DNA from: Pseudomonadota bacterium
Lineage (GTDB): Bacteria > Pseudomonadota > Alphaproteobacteria > Rhizobiales > Beijerinckiaceae
Direction of reading: 5' to 3'
DNA: 7,015 nucleotides
Assembly (NCBI GenBank): GCA_021812505.1
Contig: JAKANG010000070.1
Span: 1-7,015, forward strand
Under the pieces are notes generated by a model that ran no database searches, was not told the origin of the DNA, and saw nothing but the letters and a program-made list of their open reading frames with translations. Below are positions 1-6,133 of this stretch, in pieces (position 1 is the stretch's first letter; each line of letters begins with the position of its first letter). Position numbers and translations under genes: made by a program.

Positions 1-664
1 CGTCATGAACCGCCTTTTTCTGCTCCTCGGTCCAAGCGGCGAATTCATCCGGCTCAACGACCTGGCCGTCGCGCATCGGCGTGAGGGCGAAACCGTTGGG
101 CGTACGCAAAATGGCGACATTCTGACCGGCGGCTTTGTCTCGTAGCGCGGCAAAAGCCTCTTCCTGCTTTTTCTGCGCGGCTTCGTCTATGGCGGCGCGA
201 CGCGTCTGGAAATCGCTGCTCTCAAAGGCGGCGGGGATGGTCGCCTTCAGATCCTCGATGAGTTCGTGCATCGCATCGCGCAACGCCGGCGCCCGACCGG
301 GCGGCAATTCGATCGCCACCGGCCGGTGCGGCTCGGCGAAATTGTTCACGTAAACCCAGTCGGAAGGTTTTCTTTCGCGCGGCGCGATCGCTTCCAAACG
401 CTCTTTGATCGCTTGCTGCATCCGAGCGCCTTCTGACGCAACGACGCAGAGGTTGAAGCCAGGCGAACGGATTTTGGCGCCGAAATGGAACGCCTCCACG
501 GCCCGCTCCTGCCCGGCGAGTCCGTCGACGGCTTCGAGATCGTCCGTTGTGGAAAAATTAAGCGCCGAAAGGTCGGACCGGCGATAAAGCTGGCTGGCGT
601 CAAGGGCCTGGACGCCTTGCTGGAGATCGGGACTCTCTGCGTCGTGGACATCGTCGGCGTTCAT
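1..664 (-). CDS. Lon-like ATP-dependent protease, AAA_32-type N-terminal part (partial, C-terminus off the left edge)
   Basis: Reading leftward from the ATG at 664-662 gives 221 uninterrupted codons that run off the window at base 1. The start is well supported: GGGAGG sits 4 bases before it. The protein resembles the N-terminal half of Lon-like proteases with an AAA_32/LonB-type ATPase (YcbZ-like), seen in LYRRSDLSALNF (about 26-37), the GQERAVEAFHFG segment (51-62), WVYVNNFAEPHRP (103-115), and ILRTPNGFALTPMRDG (185-200), all familiar from that family. In the family a Ser-Lys Lon protease domain follows near the C-terminus; it is not in the window. The P-loop position (FNLCVVASEGAR, 70-81) lacks the usual GPPGTGR/K-S pattern, so ATP binding at this site is doubtful; some family members such as E. 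coli YcbZ are also degenerate here. The role would be protein quality control or an unfoldase/scaffold function. It is divergent from the cysteine desulfurase. The family call is fairly sure; activity is not. Confidence 0.85.
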   Translation of the reverse strand, partial: MNADDVHDAESPDLQQGVQALDASQLYRRSDLSALNFSTTDDLEAVDGLAGQERAVEAFHFGAKIRSPGFNLCVVASEGARMQQAIKERLEAIAPRERKPSDWVYVNNFAEPHRPVAIELPPGRAPALRDAMHELIEDLKATIPAAFESSDFQTRRAAIDEAAQKKQEEAFAALRDKAAGQNVAILRTPNGFALTPMRDGQVVEPDEFAAWTEEQKKAVHD

Positions 665-955
665 GGCCCCTCCCGTCGCGATCCGGCCCAATGCGCGTCG
701 TTCCGCCCGCCGGGGCGCGGCTCGCGCCGGCGTGGCGCGGTCCGACGGTTTGGGCGCCTGTTTCGTTCGGTTGCAGGCTATTTCCGGCCAGGGGCGATAT
801 CAAGCGGGATCGGGCCGAGACAAGTCCCGCCGGCGGCCGGCGCGCCCATCGGCGTCGTGGCCGGAAGGCCCAGGGAGCCTTGAGAGTTTGACGGCCGAAT
901 CGGAAACTGTTTTAGTTTTCCGCGCCGCTGGGTCGGCGACCGGGATCGGACGGCC
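665..955. other. Divergent intergenic region between the Lon-like gene and the cysteine desulfurase gene
   Basis: This 291-base gap has no convincing gene. The left third (about 690-760) is very GC-rich and would be the leader of the minus-strand Lon-like gene. A weak minus-strand promoter is possible, with TTGATA at 803-798 and TAGCCT 17 bases further on (780-775), but the -10 match is only 3 of 6. A better plus-strand promoter near the right end is listed separately. The open frames that cross this gap look like GC-driven shadows. Confidence 0.5.
865..916 (+). promoter_or_regulatory. Putative sigma70-type promoter of the cysteine desulfurase gene with nearby inverted repeats
   Basis: TTGACG at 888-893 matches the -35 consensus at 5 of 6 positions. 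A 17-base spacer leads to TTTAGT at 911-916, a 4 of 6 match to the -10. Transcription would begin near 923, giving a leader of about 33 bases before the ATG at 956. Two imperfect palindromes flank or overlap it: AAGGC-N7-GCCTT at 865-881, just upstream of the -35, and GGAAACT/AGTTTTCC around 902-921, which covers the -10. Either could be an operator. This is inference from consensus matching only. Confidence 0.4.
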
Positions 956-2194
956 ATGATCACGAAGAGCGCTTCCCGGGCTGGTTTCGCAGCTGGGACC
1001 GTCAAGCGTCTGTTTCCTGGATTGGCGGATCGTCGTCTGCATTACCTGGACAGCGCCGCGACGGCGCAAATGCCGGATTGCGTATTCGAGGCTTTGCGCG
1101 GATTCGAAATCGAGGCGCGCGCAAATGTGCACGAGGGATTGCACCGCCGCGCCCGCGCCGCGACAGAGGCCTATAACGGCGCGCGCGCACAGGCGGCGCG
1201 CTTCCTCAACGCTTATTCCGATCAAGAAGTCGTCTTCACCTATGGCGCGACGTCGGCGATCAATTTGCTGGCCCATTCTTTCGGGACGCTTATGGTCGCC
1301 GGCGACGAGATCCTGCTCTCCGTCCTCGAACATCACAGCAATTTGACGCCTTGGCAGACTCTGGCCGCCCAGCGCGGAATCGTCCTGCGCTTTCTGCCGA
1401 TGACGCCCGAGGGCAGGCTCGACCTCGAAGCGCTGGAATCGCGCATCACCGATCGATGCCGCCTGGTGGCGCTGACCCATTGCTCCAACGTCACGGGCGC
1501 CGTAACCGATGTCGCGCCCGTCGTCGCGGCGGCCCGATCCGTGGGCGCCAAGGTGATGCTCGACGGCGCCCAGCACGTCGCGCACAGTCCGGTGGACGTT
1601 CGGGCGCTGGGCGTCGATTTCTACGCCTTCTCCGGCCATAAGGCCTTCGGGCCGACCGGCGTCGGAATCCTATGGGGACGCGCCGCGCTTCTCGCAACCA
1701 TGCCTCCCTTCATGACAGGCGGGCAGATGGTCGAAACGGTGACGCTGGGGAGCGCGCGTTTCCGACCGCCTCCGCGCCGTTTCGAAGCGGGAACGCCGCC
1801 CATAGCGGCTGCGATCGGTCTCGGCGCGGCGCTCGACTGGATGCAAGGGCTTGATTGGAACGCCATCCGCGAGCACGAAGCCCGATTGACGCGGAGCTTG
1901 CTCGGCGGTCTCGCCTCCATCAAGGGCGTCCGCATTCTCGGCCCTCTCGACTTGCGTCTGAGAACAGGGGTCGTTTCTTTTTGCATGGAGCATGTGTCGC
2001 CGGAGGAGGTTTGCATCCAACTCGACCGCAAGGGCGTCGCCCTGCGGGGCGGCTATCATTGTGCTCAGCCTCTTTTCGAGGTTTTCCGCGCACGAGGCGC
2101 GGCGCGCGCAAGCGTCGCGCTTTACAATGTCGACGTGGATGTGGACGCTCTGCTCGAAGGCGTTCAGGAACTGGCGAACAGCCGCGCCGGCTAG
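956..2194 (+). CDS. sufS: SufS/CsdA-type cysteine desulfurase (class V PLP aminotransferase fold), stand-alone copy
   Basis: This 412-residue protein has the full length and motifs of group II cysteine desulfurases, which take sulfur from L-cysteine as a Cys persulfide, release L-alanine and pass sulfur on for Fe-S cluster or other thiolation chemistry in the cytoplasm. Visible landmarks are YLDSAAT (30-36), NVHEGLH (57-63), EHHSN (125-129, His stacking on PLP), LDGAQ (202-206, Asp203 facing the pyridine nitrogen), SGHK (226-229, Lys229 the Schiff-base lysine), RFEAGTP (275-281), RGGYHCAQPL (364-373, Cys369 the persulfide cysteine) and RASVALYN (384-391). No sufE, sufU or suf-operon gene is nearby, so this is probably a paralogue of the housekeeping enzyme; the sulfur acceptor is unknown. 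SufS-type specificity versus CsdA or selenocysteine lyase cannot be separated by eye. The SD is weak. The stop codon TAG lies inside a palindromic repeat element. Ald follows on the same strand after 211 bases. Confidence 0.92.
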   Translation: MITKSASRAGFAAGTVKRLFPGLADRRLHYLDSAATAQMPDCVFEALRGFEIEARANVHEGLHRRARAATEAYNGARAQAARFLNAYSDQEVVFTYGATSAINLLAHSFGTLMVAGDEILLSVLEHHSNLTPWQTLAAQRGIVLRFLPMTPEGRLDLEALESRITDRCRLVALTHCSNVTGAVTDVAPVVAAARSVGAKVMLDGAQHVAHSPVDVRALGVDFYAFSGHKAFGPTGVGILWGRAALLATMPPFMTGGQMVETVTLGSARFRPPPRRFEAGTPPIAAAIGLGAALDWMQGLDWNAIREHEARLTRSLLGGLASIKGVRILGPLDLRLRTGVVSFCMEHVSPEEVCIQLDRKGVALRGGYHCAQPLFEVFRARGAARASVALYNVDVDVDALLEGVQELANSRAG

Positions 2195-2293
2195 AGCATA
2201 ATCCCCAAAAGCTGCAGACGTTTTGTGATTATGCTTGAAAAAACAGAATATTATAGCGAAATCCCCGTCCGGCGTGAACGGATTTCGCTCTAG
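2191..2293. repeat. Composite palindromic (REP/BIME-like) intergenic element with two hairpins
   Basis: The element is bounded by CTAGAGC (2191-2197) and its exact inverse GCTCTAG (2287-2293). Inside are two hairpins. The first pairs AGCATAATC (2195-2203) with GATTATGCT (2227-2235), with an inner AAAA/TTTT pairing around a CTGCAG core. The second pairs AGCGAAATCC (2255-2264) with GGATTTCGCT (2280-2289), 10 of 10. A stretch of AT-rich DNA joins them. It resembles the short palindromes that begin 'agagcatgatcc' and are scattered between genes in many Hyphomicrobiales genomes; that likeness is from memory. The left terminus supplies the TAG stop of the upstream gene. It could stop or stabilise transcripts between the desulfurase and ald, but no T-tract makes it a classical terminator. 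Confidence 0.75.
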
Positions 2294-2299
2294 GGATTT

Positions 2300-2330
2300 G
2301 CGAAGGGGCCGGCGATCGGCTCTCCTTCGC
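2300..2330 (+). other. Hairpin in the ald upstream region
   Basis: GCGAAGG (2300-2306) pairs with CCTTCGC (2324-2330), and an inner GCCG (2308-2311) pairs with CGGC (2317-2320) around a GCGAT loop. It lies directly after the composite repeat and about 75 bases before the ald start. No T-tract follows, so it is not a typical intrinsic terminator. It may be a third module of the repeat cluster or a leader structure. No known riboswitch fold is recognised. Confidence 0.45.
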
Positions 2331-2405
2331 GATTTGATGCAATCAGGAAGGTCGAGCTGGTCGTTTTCGCGAACGAACCGGCCGCCGGATCGGTGGAGGA
2401 ACGAC

Positions 2406-3524
2406 ATGCGGATTGGCGCGCCAAAGGAAATCAAGGACAATGAATATCGCGTGGGGCTCACGCCGTCCTCGGTCTCCGAACTTGTCAGGGGCGGGCACGA
2501 GGTTCTGGTGGAGCAAAACGCCGGACTTGGCGCCGGCTTCGCCGACGGCGCCTACGAGGCGGCGGGCGCTTCCATCGTCGATGGACCCGACCCGATCTTC
2601 GAGCGCGCCGAGCTCATCGTCAAGGTCAAGGAGCCGCTTCCCGTCGAGAGACGGAAACTGAGGCCGGATCAGGTGCTTTTCACCTATCTGCACCTCGCGC
2701 CCGACCCGGAGCTGACGCGCGATCTCGTCGCCAGCGGCGCTCATTGCATCGCCTATGAGACGGTGGCCTCGCCGAGCGGCGGGCTTCCGCTCCTGACGCC
2801 TATGTCAGAGGTCGCCGGCCGGCTTGCTCCCCAGATCGGCGCGCATTTCCTTGAAAAGCAGACAGGCGGGCGCGGCGTTCTGCTTGCTGGAGTTCCTGGC
2901 GTGCCGGCTGCGGAGGCGGTCATTCTGGGCGCGGGCGTCGTCGGACGCCATGCGGCGGCGATTGCGCTGGGGATGGGCGCGAATGTCATCGTCGCCGATC
3001 GCAACCCAGAGGCGCTCCGCAAGCTCGATTCCAGATTTGGCGCCGCTGTCCGCACCGTCTTTTCCACGGACACGGCCGTGCGGGAAATCGTCAAGCGCGC
3101 CGATCTTCTGATCGGGGCCGTTCTCCTGCCGGGAGCGCGCACGCCGACCATCGTCACGCGAGACATGCTGCCTGCGATGAAGCCGGGCGCCGTCATCGTG
3201 GATGTCGCCATCGACCAGGGGGGCTGCTGCGAAAGCGCGCGTCCGACCTCGCATTCGGACCCCGTCTATCTCGTCGATGGGATCGTGCATTATTGCGTCA
3301 CCAACATGCCGGGCGTGGTTCCGCGCACGTCAACCTTCGCGCTCAACAACGCCACGCTTCCCTTCGTCCACGCGCTCGCGGACAAAGGCTGGCGCCGCGC
3401 GCTGCGCGAGGATGAGAACCTGCGCGCAGGCCTCCAGATTTCACGAGGAAAGGTGACGTCGGCGCCGGTGGCGAAGGCGCAAGGGCTCGCTTACCTGCCC
3501 GCCGAGTCGGCATTGGGGCTGTGA
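2406..3524 (+). CDS. ald: Alanine dehydrogenase
   Basis: This 372-residue protein has the usual family length and interconverts L-alanine + NAD+ + water with pyruvate + ammonium + NADH in the cytoplasm. The N-terminus MRIGAPKEIK matches the family. Active-site residues fall at their canonical numbers: Arg15 (YRVGLTP) for the carboxylate, Lys75 (KVKEPL), His96 (YLHL) and Asp270 (VAID). The NAD fold shows GAGVVG (175-180) with Asp198 (VADRN) for the ribose, and NMPG (300-303) is present. The start is decided by GGAGGA at 2395-2400, 5 bases before the ATG; the frame is open 57 codons further upstream, but that stretch is encoded by the repeat region and lacks family similarity. It could deaminate alanine for carbon and energy or fix ammonia at high supply; direction is not visible. 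No Lrp/AsnC-type regulator, a common ald partner, is adjacent. Its upstream neighbour makes alanine. The 49-base gap to the convergent rtcB end shows no clear terminator. Confidence 0.96.
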   Translation: MRIGAPKEIKDNEYRVGLTPSSVSELVRGGHEVLVEQNAGLGAGFADGAYEAAGASIVDGPDPIFERAELIVKVKEPLPVERRKLRPDQVLFTYLHLAPDPELTRDLVASGAHCIAYETVASPSGGLPLLTPMSEVAGRLAPQIGAHFLEKQTGGRGVLLAGVPGVPAAEAVILGAGVVGRHAAAIALGMGANVIVADRNPEALRKLDSRFGAAVRTVFSTDTAVREIVKRADLLIGAVLLPGARTPTIVTRDMLPAMKPGAVIVDVAIDQGGCCESARPTSHSDPVYLVDGIVHYCVTNMPGVVPRTSTFALNNATLPFVHALADKGWRRALREDENLRAGLQISRGKVTSAPVAKAQGLAYLPAESALGL

Positions 3525-3573
3525 TAGGGCTCACGCCGCGATTCGTTGACAACCATATCGATCGCCGGGCGCC

Positions 3574-5004
3574 TCAACCCTTGATGCAGATCAGCGGTCG
3601 CAGGCGCGCCACCCGCCGGGCCAGGCCGGCCTTTTCCGCGGCCATCACCACCGCCGTAACATCCTTGTAAGCGTCTGGCGCCTCCTCGGCGACGCCGCGG
3701 CTCGACGGACTGCGGATCAGCACGCCTTGCGCCGCGAGATCGTCAACGATCTGGCGTCCGCTCCATCGCCTGAGCGCGGCGTGGCGCGACATGGCGCGTC
3801 CCGCGCCATGGCAGGCGGAGGAGAAGGAGCGCGTCTCGGCGCCGGCTTCGCCGACCAGGACGTAGGATTCGGTCCCCATGCTGCCGCCGATGAGGACCGG
3901 CTGGCCGTGGGGGCGGAGCGCCTCGGGGAGGCTTTCATGGCCCGGCCCAAAGGCGCGGGTCGCGCCCTTTCTGTGCACGAACAACCGGCGTTTCCGGCCG
4001 CCGACCCGATGGGTCTCGACCTTGCAGGTGTTGTGCGAGACGTCATAGAGCAAGGGCAGATTCGCGCCCGGAAAATAATGGCGGAAGACGCGCCGCGCAT
4101 GATGCGAAAGGATCTCGCGATTGGCGAGGGCGCAGTTCACCGCCGCCCTCATGGCGCCGAGATATCTTTGGCCGATTTCTGAGTCGATCGGCGCGCAGGC
4201 CAGTTCGCGGTCCGGAAGCTCGATCCCCAGACTTTCAGCGGCGACGACCATTTCCTTGGCGAATTCGCCCGCGATCTGATGGCCGAGACCCCGCGAGCCG
4301 CAATGAATGGTGATGACGACCTCGCCTTCGCGCAGGCCGAAAGCTTCCGCCGTCGCCGGATCGAGGATTTCGGCCACCGCCTGGACCTCGAGATAATGGT
4401 TGCCCGAGCCGAGCGTCCCCATTTCCTCGCGCTGCCGCTGCTTGGCGCGGTCCGAGACGAAATCGGGGCGCGCTCCCGCCATCCGGCCATTTTCCTCGAT
4501 GCGCTCGAGGTCGTCCGGCTCGCCCCATCCTTGCGCGACCGCCCACCGCGCGCCACCCTCCAGCATCGCCTCCATCTCGCCCGGTTCGAGCGCGATCTTG
4601 CCCTTGCTGCCGACGCCCGCCGGGATCTGGCTTTCGAGCGAATCCGCGATTCTCTCCTGACGCCGAACGACTTCCTTGCTTTCCACGCCGGTCAGAATGG
4701 TGCGAACCCCGCAGGAGACGTCGAAGCCGACGCCGCCGGCCGACACCACTCCGCCGTGTGCGGGATCGAACGCCGCCACGCCGCCGATCGGAAAGCCGTA
4801 ACCCCAATGAGCGTCGGGCATGACATAGCAGGCCTGGACGATGCCGGGCAGCGACGCGACATTGACCGTCTGCTCGAAGACCTTGTCATCCATGGCGCGG
4901 ATCAGATTCTCGTCGGCATAGATGACGCCGGGGACGCGCATCGCTCCCCGCGGCTCGATGCGCCAGGCCGCCTGGTCGATCCGGGTCAAACGCTCCAAGT
5001 CCAT
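3574..5004 (-). CDS. rtcB: RtcB RNA ligase (3'-phosphate/5'-hydroxyl nucleic acid ligase)
   Basis: RtcB joins RNA ends bearing a 2',3'-cyclic phosphate or 3'-phosphate to a 5'-OH, using GTP and Mn2+, through a guanylylated histidine. From the start at 5004 the protein has 476 residues, the long archaeal/metazoan-like form, not the roughly 408-residue E. coli form. Metal ligands sit at Asp95 and Cys98 (GFDVSCGVR), His203 (GSGNH), His234 (TIHCGSRG) and His324 (DVSHNT); the first four coincide in number with the Pyrococcus enzyme as I recall it. The guanylylated histidine is His399 (ACHGAGRAMSR). DAHWGYGFPIGG and GSMGTESYVLVG are also intact. Start choice: ATG at 5004 has GGAG 6 bases upstream; an ATG at 5016 overlaps the archease stop (TGATG) but has a weaker SD and would add 4 residues. 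It is last of three co-directional genes and would depend on the preceding archease for multiple turnovers. Substrates may be cleaved tRNA, rRNA or mRNA; unknown here. Confidence 0.96.
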   Translation of the reverse strand: MDLERLTRIDQAAWRIEPRGAMRVPGVIYADENLIRAMDDKVFEQTVNVASLPGIVQACYVMPDAHWGYGFPIGGVAAFDPAHGGVVSAGGVGFDVSCGVRTILTGVESKEVVRRQERIADSLESQIPAGVGSKGKIALEPGEMEAMLEGGARWAVAQGWGEPDDLERIEENGRMAGARPDFVSDRAKQRQREEMGTLGSGNHYLEVQAVAEILDPATAEAFGLREGEVVITIHCGSRGLGHQIAGEFAKEMVVAAESLGIELPDRELACAPIDSEIGQRYLGAMRAAVNCALANREILSHHARRVFRHYFPGANLPLLYDVSHNTCKVETHRVGGRKRRLFVHRKGATRAFGPGHESLPEALRPHGQPVLIGGSMGTESYVLVGEAGAETRSFSSACHGAGRAMSRHAALRRWSGRQIVDDLAAQGVLIRSPSSRGVAEEAPDAYKDVTAVVMAAEKAGLARRVARLRPLICIKG

Positions 5005-5015
5005 GGCGTTCTCCA

Positions 5016-5459
5016 TCAGACATCCACGACGCAAGCCGCCGACCAGACCCCGGCGTCGTCCCTGGCCACTTTGAGGGCCGTATAGGTCGCGCCTTTCGGC
5101 TCGCTCGCCGGCGCATGGCGCGCCACATCGACCGGCTCGCCGAAAAGAGTCCCTTCGAGCCGGGCGCCGTCGATGCGCACCGAAAAGGCGGCGAACAGCA
5201 TGCGGCGGACGGCCATTTCATAGATGAGGCTGTTCAGCCATTCGACCAGGAGCAGTTCGAGATCGGGAGCCTCGCAGCGGACGTCGACGGCGACGCGCGC
5301 GGCGACGCGCGCCGAAGTCACGGCCGCCGTCAAGGCGCGGGCGGCCTGCTCGAAAGCTTCCTCGGGCGTCGCGCCGAACCCGCGCAGGCCGATGTCGGCG
5401 CCGTGCGGGAAATGTTCCCAGCGCGCCATGGGGCTCGATGGTTGAAGTGGCGGCGTCAT
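5016..5459 (-). CDS. Archease (RtcB-activating protein)
   Basis: Archease promotes guanylylation and turnover of RtcB and widens its nucleotide use. The protein of 147 residues carries [16 protein letters not shown] (14-29) with metal-ligand Asp22, [10 protein letters not shown] (34-43), GEPVDVARH (107-115), a [10 protein letters not shown] block (122-131) and the near-terminal Asp146 (CVVDV), all matching the archaeal archease pattern. The 5459 start overlaps the upstream stop as ATGA and has AGGAGG at 5476-5471, 11 bases away, a slightly long spacing. The ATG at 5429 (MARWEHF) is where most family members begin, but its SD is weak; the 10 extra residues ([10 protein letters not shown]) look non-conserved. 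The AGGAGG lies inside a strong hairpin, suggesting that translation depends on ribosomes finishing the upstream gene. The stop shares one base with a possible rtcB start, so the two proteins are likely made together. Confidence 0.93.
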   Translation of the reverse strand: MTPPLQPSSPMARWEHFPHGADIGLRGFGATPEEAFEQAARALTAAVTSARVAARVAVDVRCEAPDLELLLVEWLNSLIYEMAVRRMLFAAFSVRIDGARLEGTLFGEPVDVARHAPASEPKGATYTALKVARDDAGVWSAACVVDV

Positions 5460-6133
5460 GAGTTTCGCCGCCTCCTGCCCGGCAAGCCGGGCAGGAGGCG
5501 CCTGTGCCTGAGCAGGCCCGCCTCCACCCGCGCGAACGACAGGCTCTTACGGCGGTAGCGGGAGAGGTCGAGGCCGAGCTTTCGCGCCAGGTCCTCGACC
5601 AATGGAAGGGGCGCCGGATCGGCCTTGTCCCAGTAAGGCCTCAGCTCGCGCAGAAAAATATTGGTCGTCACCGGCCCGACTCCATAGAAGGCGTTGACGC
5701 GGGCCTCGAGATCGCGCGGATCACGGGCCATCTCATGAAGAAGGTTCAGGCTGCCCCGATAATCCGTCAGCAGCGTCTCGCAGTCGCGCAGGATCTGCCT
5801 CGATTTGCTCTCGTCGTAACGAACATAGCCGCCTTCCCGCATGACCGGATTGACGAGAAAATCCCAGCCTGCGCCGATGATCTTCTTCGGATTCGTCAGG
5901 TCATGCCGGACGAAGGCCCAAAAGGTGTTTTTGGCGATTTTTTCGGAAATCCGCGCGCCGAAGAGAAGGCTGGCGAGAAACCAGCGAAAGCATTCGGCGT
6001 CCCTGTGTCCTGCCAATTCTATGCCGAGTTCTTCCGAATAGAGCAGGCTGCGCTCCAGTTCGCTCCGCGATGGCGAAGCGGAAGGCTGCGCCGTTATTTC
6101 GCCCGCGCGCGTGGGCCGAACGGAGGCCGTCAT
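5456..6133 (-). CDS. HhH-GPD (endonuclease III-like) protein of unknown specificity
   Basis: From the ATG at 6133 this is 225 residues. It follows the layout of the helix-hairpin-helix DNA glycosylase fold: a [16 protein letters not shown] helix (about 48-63), a [19 protein letters not shown] segment (104-122) similar in place to the endonuclease III helix before the HhH, then the hairpin INAF-like [19 protein letters not shown] (146-164). The lysine used by bifunctional endonuclease III-type lyases is not at its place in the hairpin (GVGPVTTN). A candidate catalytic Asp lies in YWDKADP (167-173). There are only two cysteines, so no 4Fe-4S cluster loop. The C-terminus is Arg-rich and is encoded by a perfect palindrome. 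It may be a monofunctional glycosylase, a DNA-binding relative, or an RNA-binding repair factor. Start is uncertain: ATG 6148 adds 5 residues; the TTG at 6208 lies in another palindrome and is unlikely. It is first of the archease/rtcB run and overlaps archease by ATGA. Confidence 0.75.
   Translation of the reverse strand: MTASVRPTRAGEITAQPSASPSRSELERSLLYSEELGIELAGHRDAECFRWFLASLLFGARISEKIAKNTFWAFVRHDLTNPKKIIGAGWDFLVNPVMREGGYVRYDESKSRQILRDCETLLTDYRGSLNLLHEMARDPRDLEARVNAFYGVGPVTTNIFLRELRPYWDKADPAPLPLVEDLARKLGLDLSRYRRKSLSFARVEAGLLRHRRLLPGLPGRRRRNS
5469..5500 (-). promoter_or_regulatory. Perfect 15-bp inverted repeat that buries the archease Shine-Dalgarno
   Basis: CGCCTCCTGCCCGGC (5469-5483) and its exact complement (5486-5500) are separated by only AA on the plus strand. 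In the minus-strand mRNA this makes a 14-bp GC-rich stem capped by a CUUG tetraloop closed by G-C, a loop known to be unusually stable. The 3' arm contains the AGGAGG (5476-5471) that would serve the archease start at 5459. The structure lies in the last codons of the HhH gene (encoding [10 protein letters not shown]), so translating ribosomes would open it. No T-tract follows on either strand, which argues against a terminator. Geometry is seen directly; the regulatory role is inferred. Confidence 0.7.

Noticed and set aside
800..1639. 279-codon minus-strand open frame
   Set aside because: It lies antisense to the clearly conserved cysteine desulfurase, shows no recognisable family motif and is rich in Arg, Gly and Ala as expected of a GC-driven shadow.
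2235..2405. 57-codon N-terminal extension of ald
   Set aside because: It is encoded by the repeat and hairpin region, is unlike the family, and the ATG at 2406 has a strong SD and the canonical MRIGAPKE start.
1670..2461. 263-codon minus-strand open frame
   Set aside because: It runs across the end of the desulfurase gene, the palindromic repeat and the ald start, with no family resemblance; it is a shadow.
3525..3573. Bidirectional terminator between the convergent ald and rtcB ends
   Set aside because: No hairpin of useful length with a T-tract could be found in these 49 bases.
5017..5034. TTG start for rtcB at 5034
   Set aside because: It lies within the archease coding region, and ATG codons at 5016 and 5004 are better placed; 5004 has GGAG at 6 bases.
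4279..5085. 268-codon plus-strand open frame
   Set aside because: It is antisense to rtcB and archease, both with intact active-site residues, and has no motif of its own.
5469..5500. Rho-independent terminator
   Set aside because: The stem is strong, but no T-tract follows on either strand and it lies inside the HhH reading frame just before a coupled gene.
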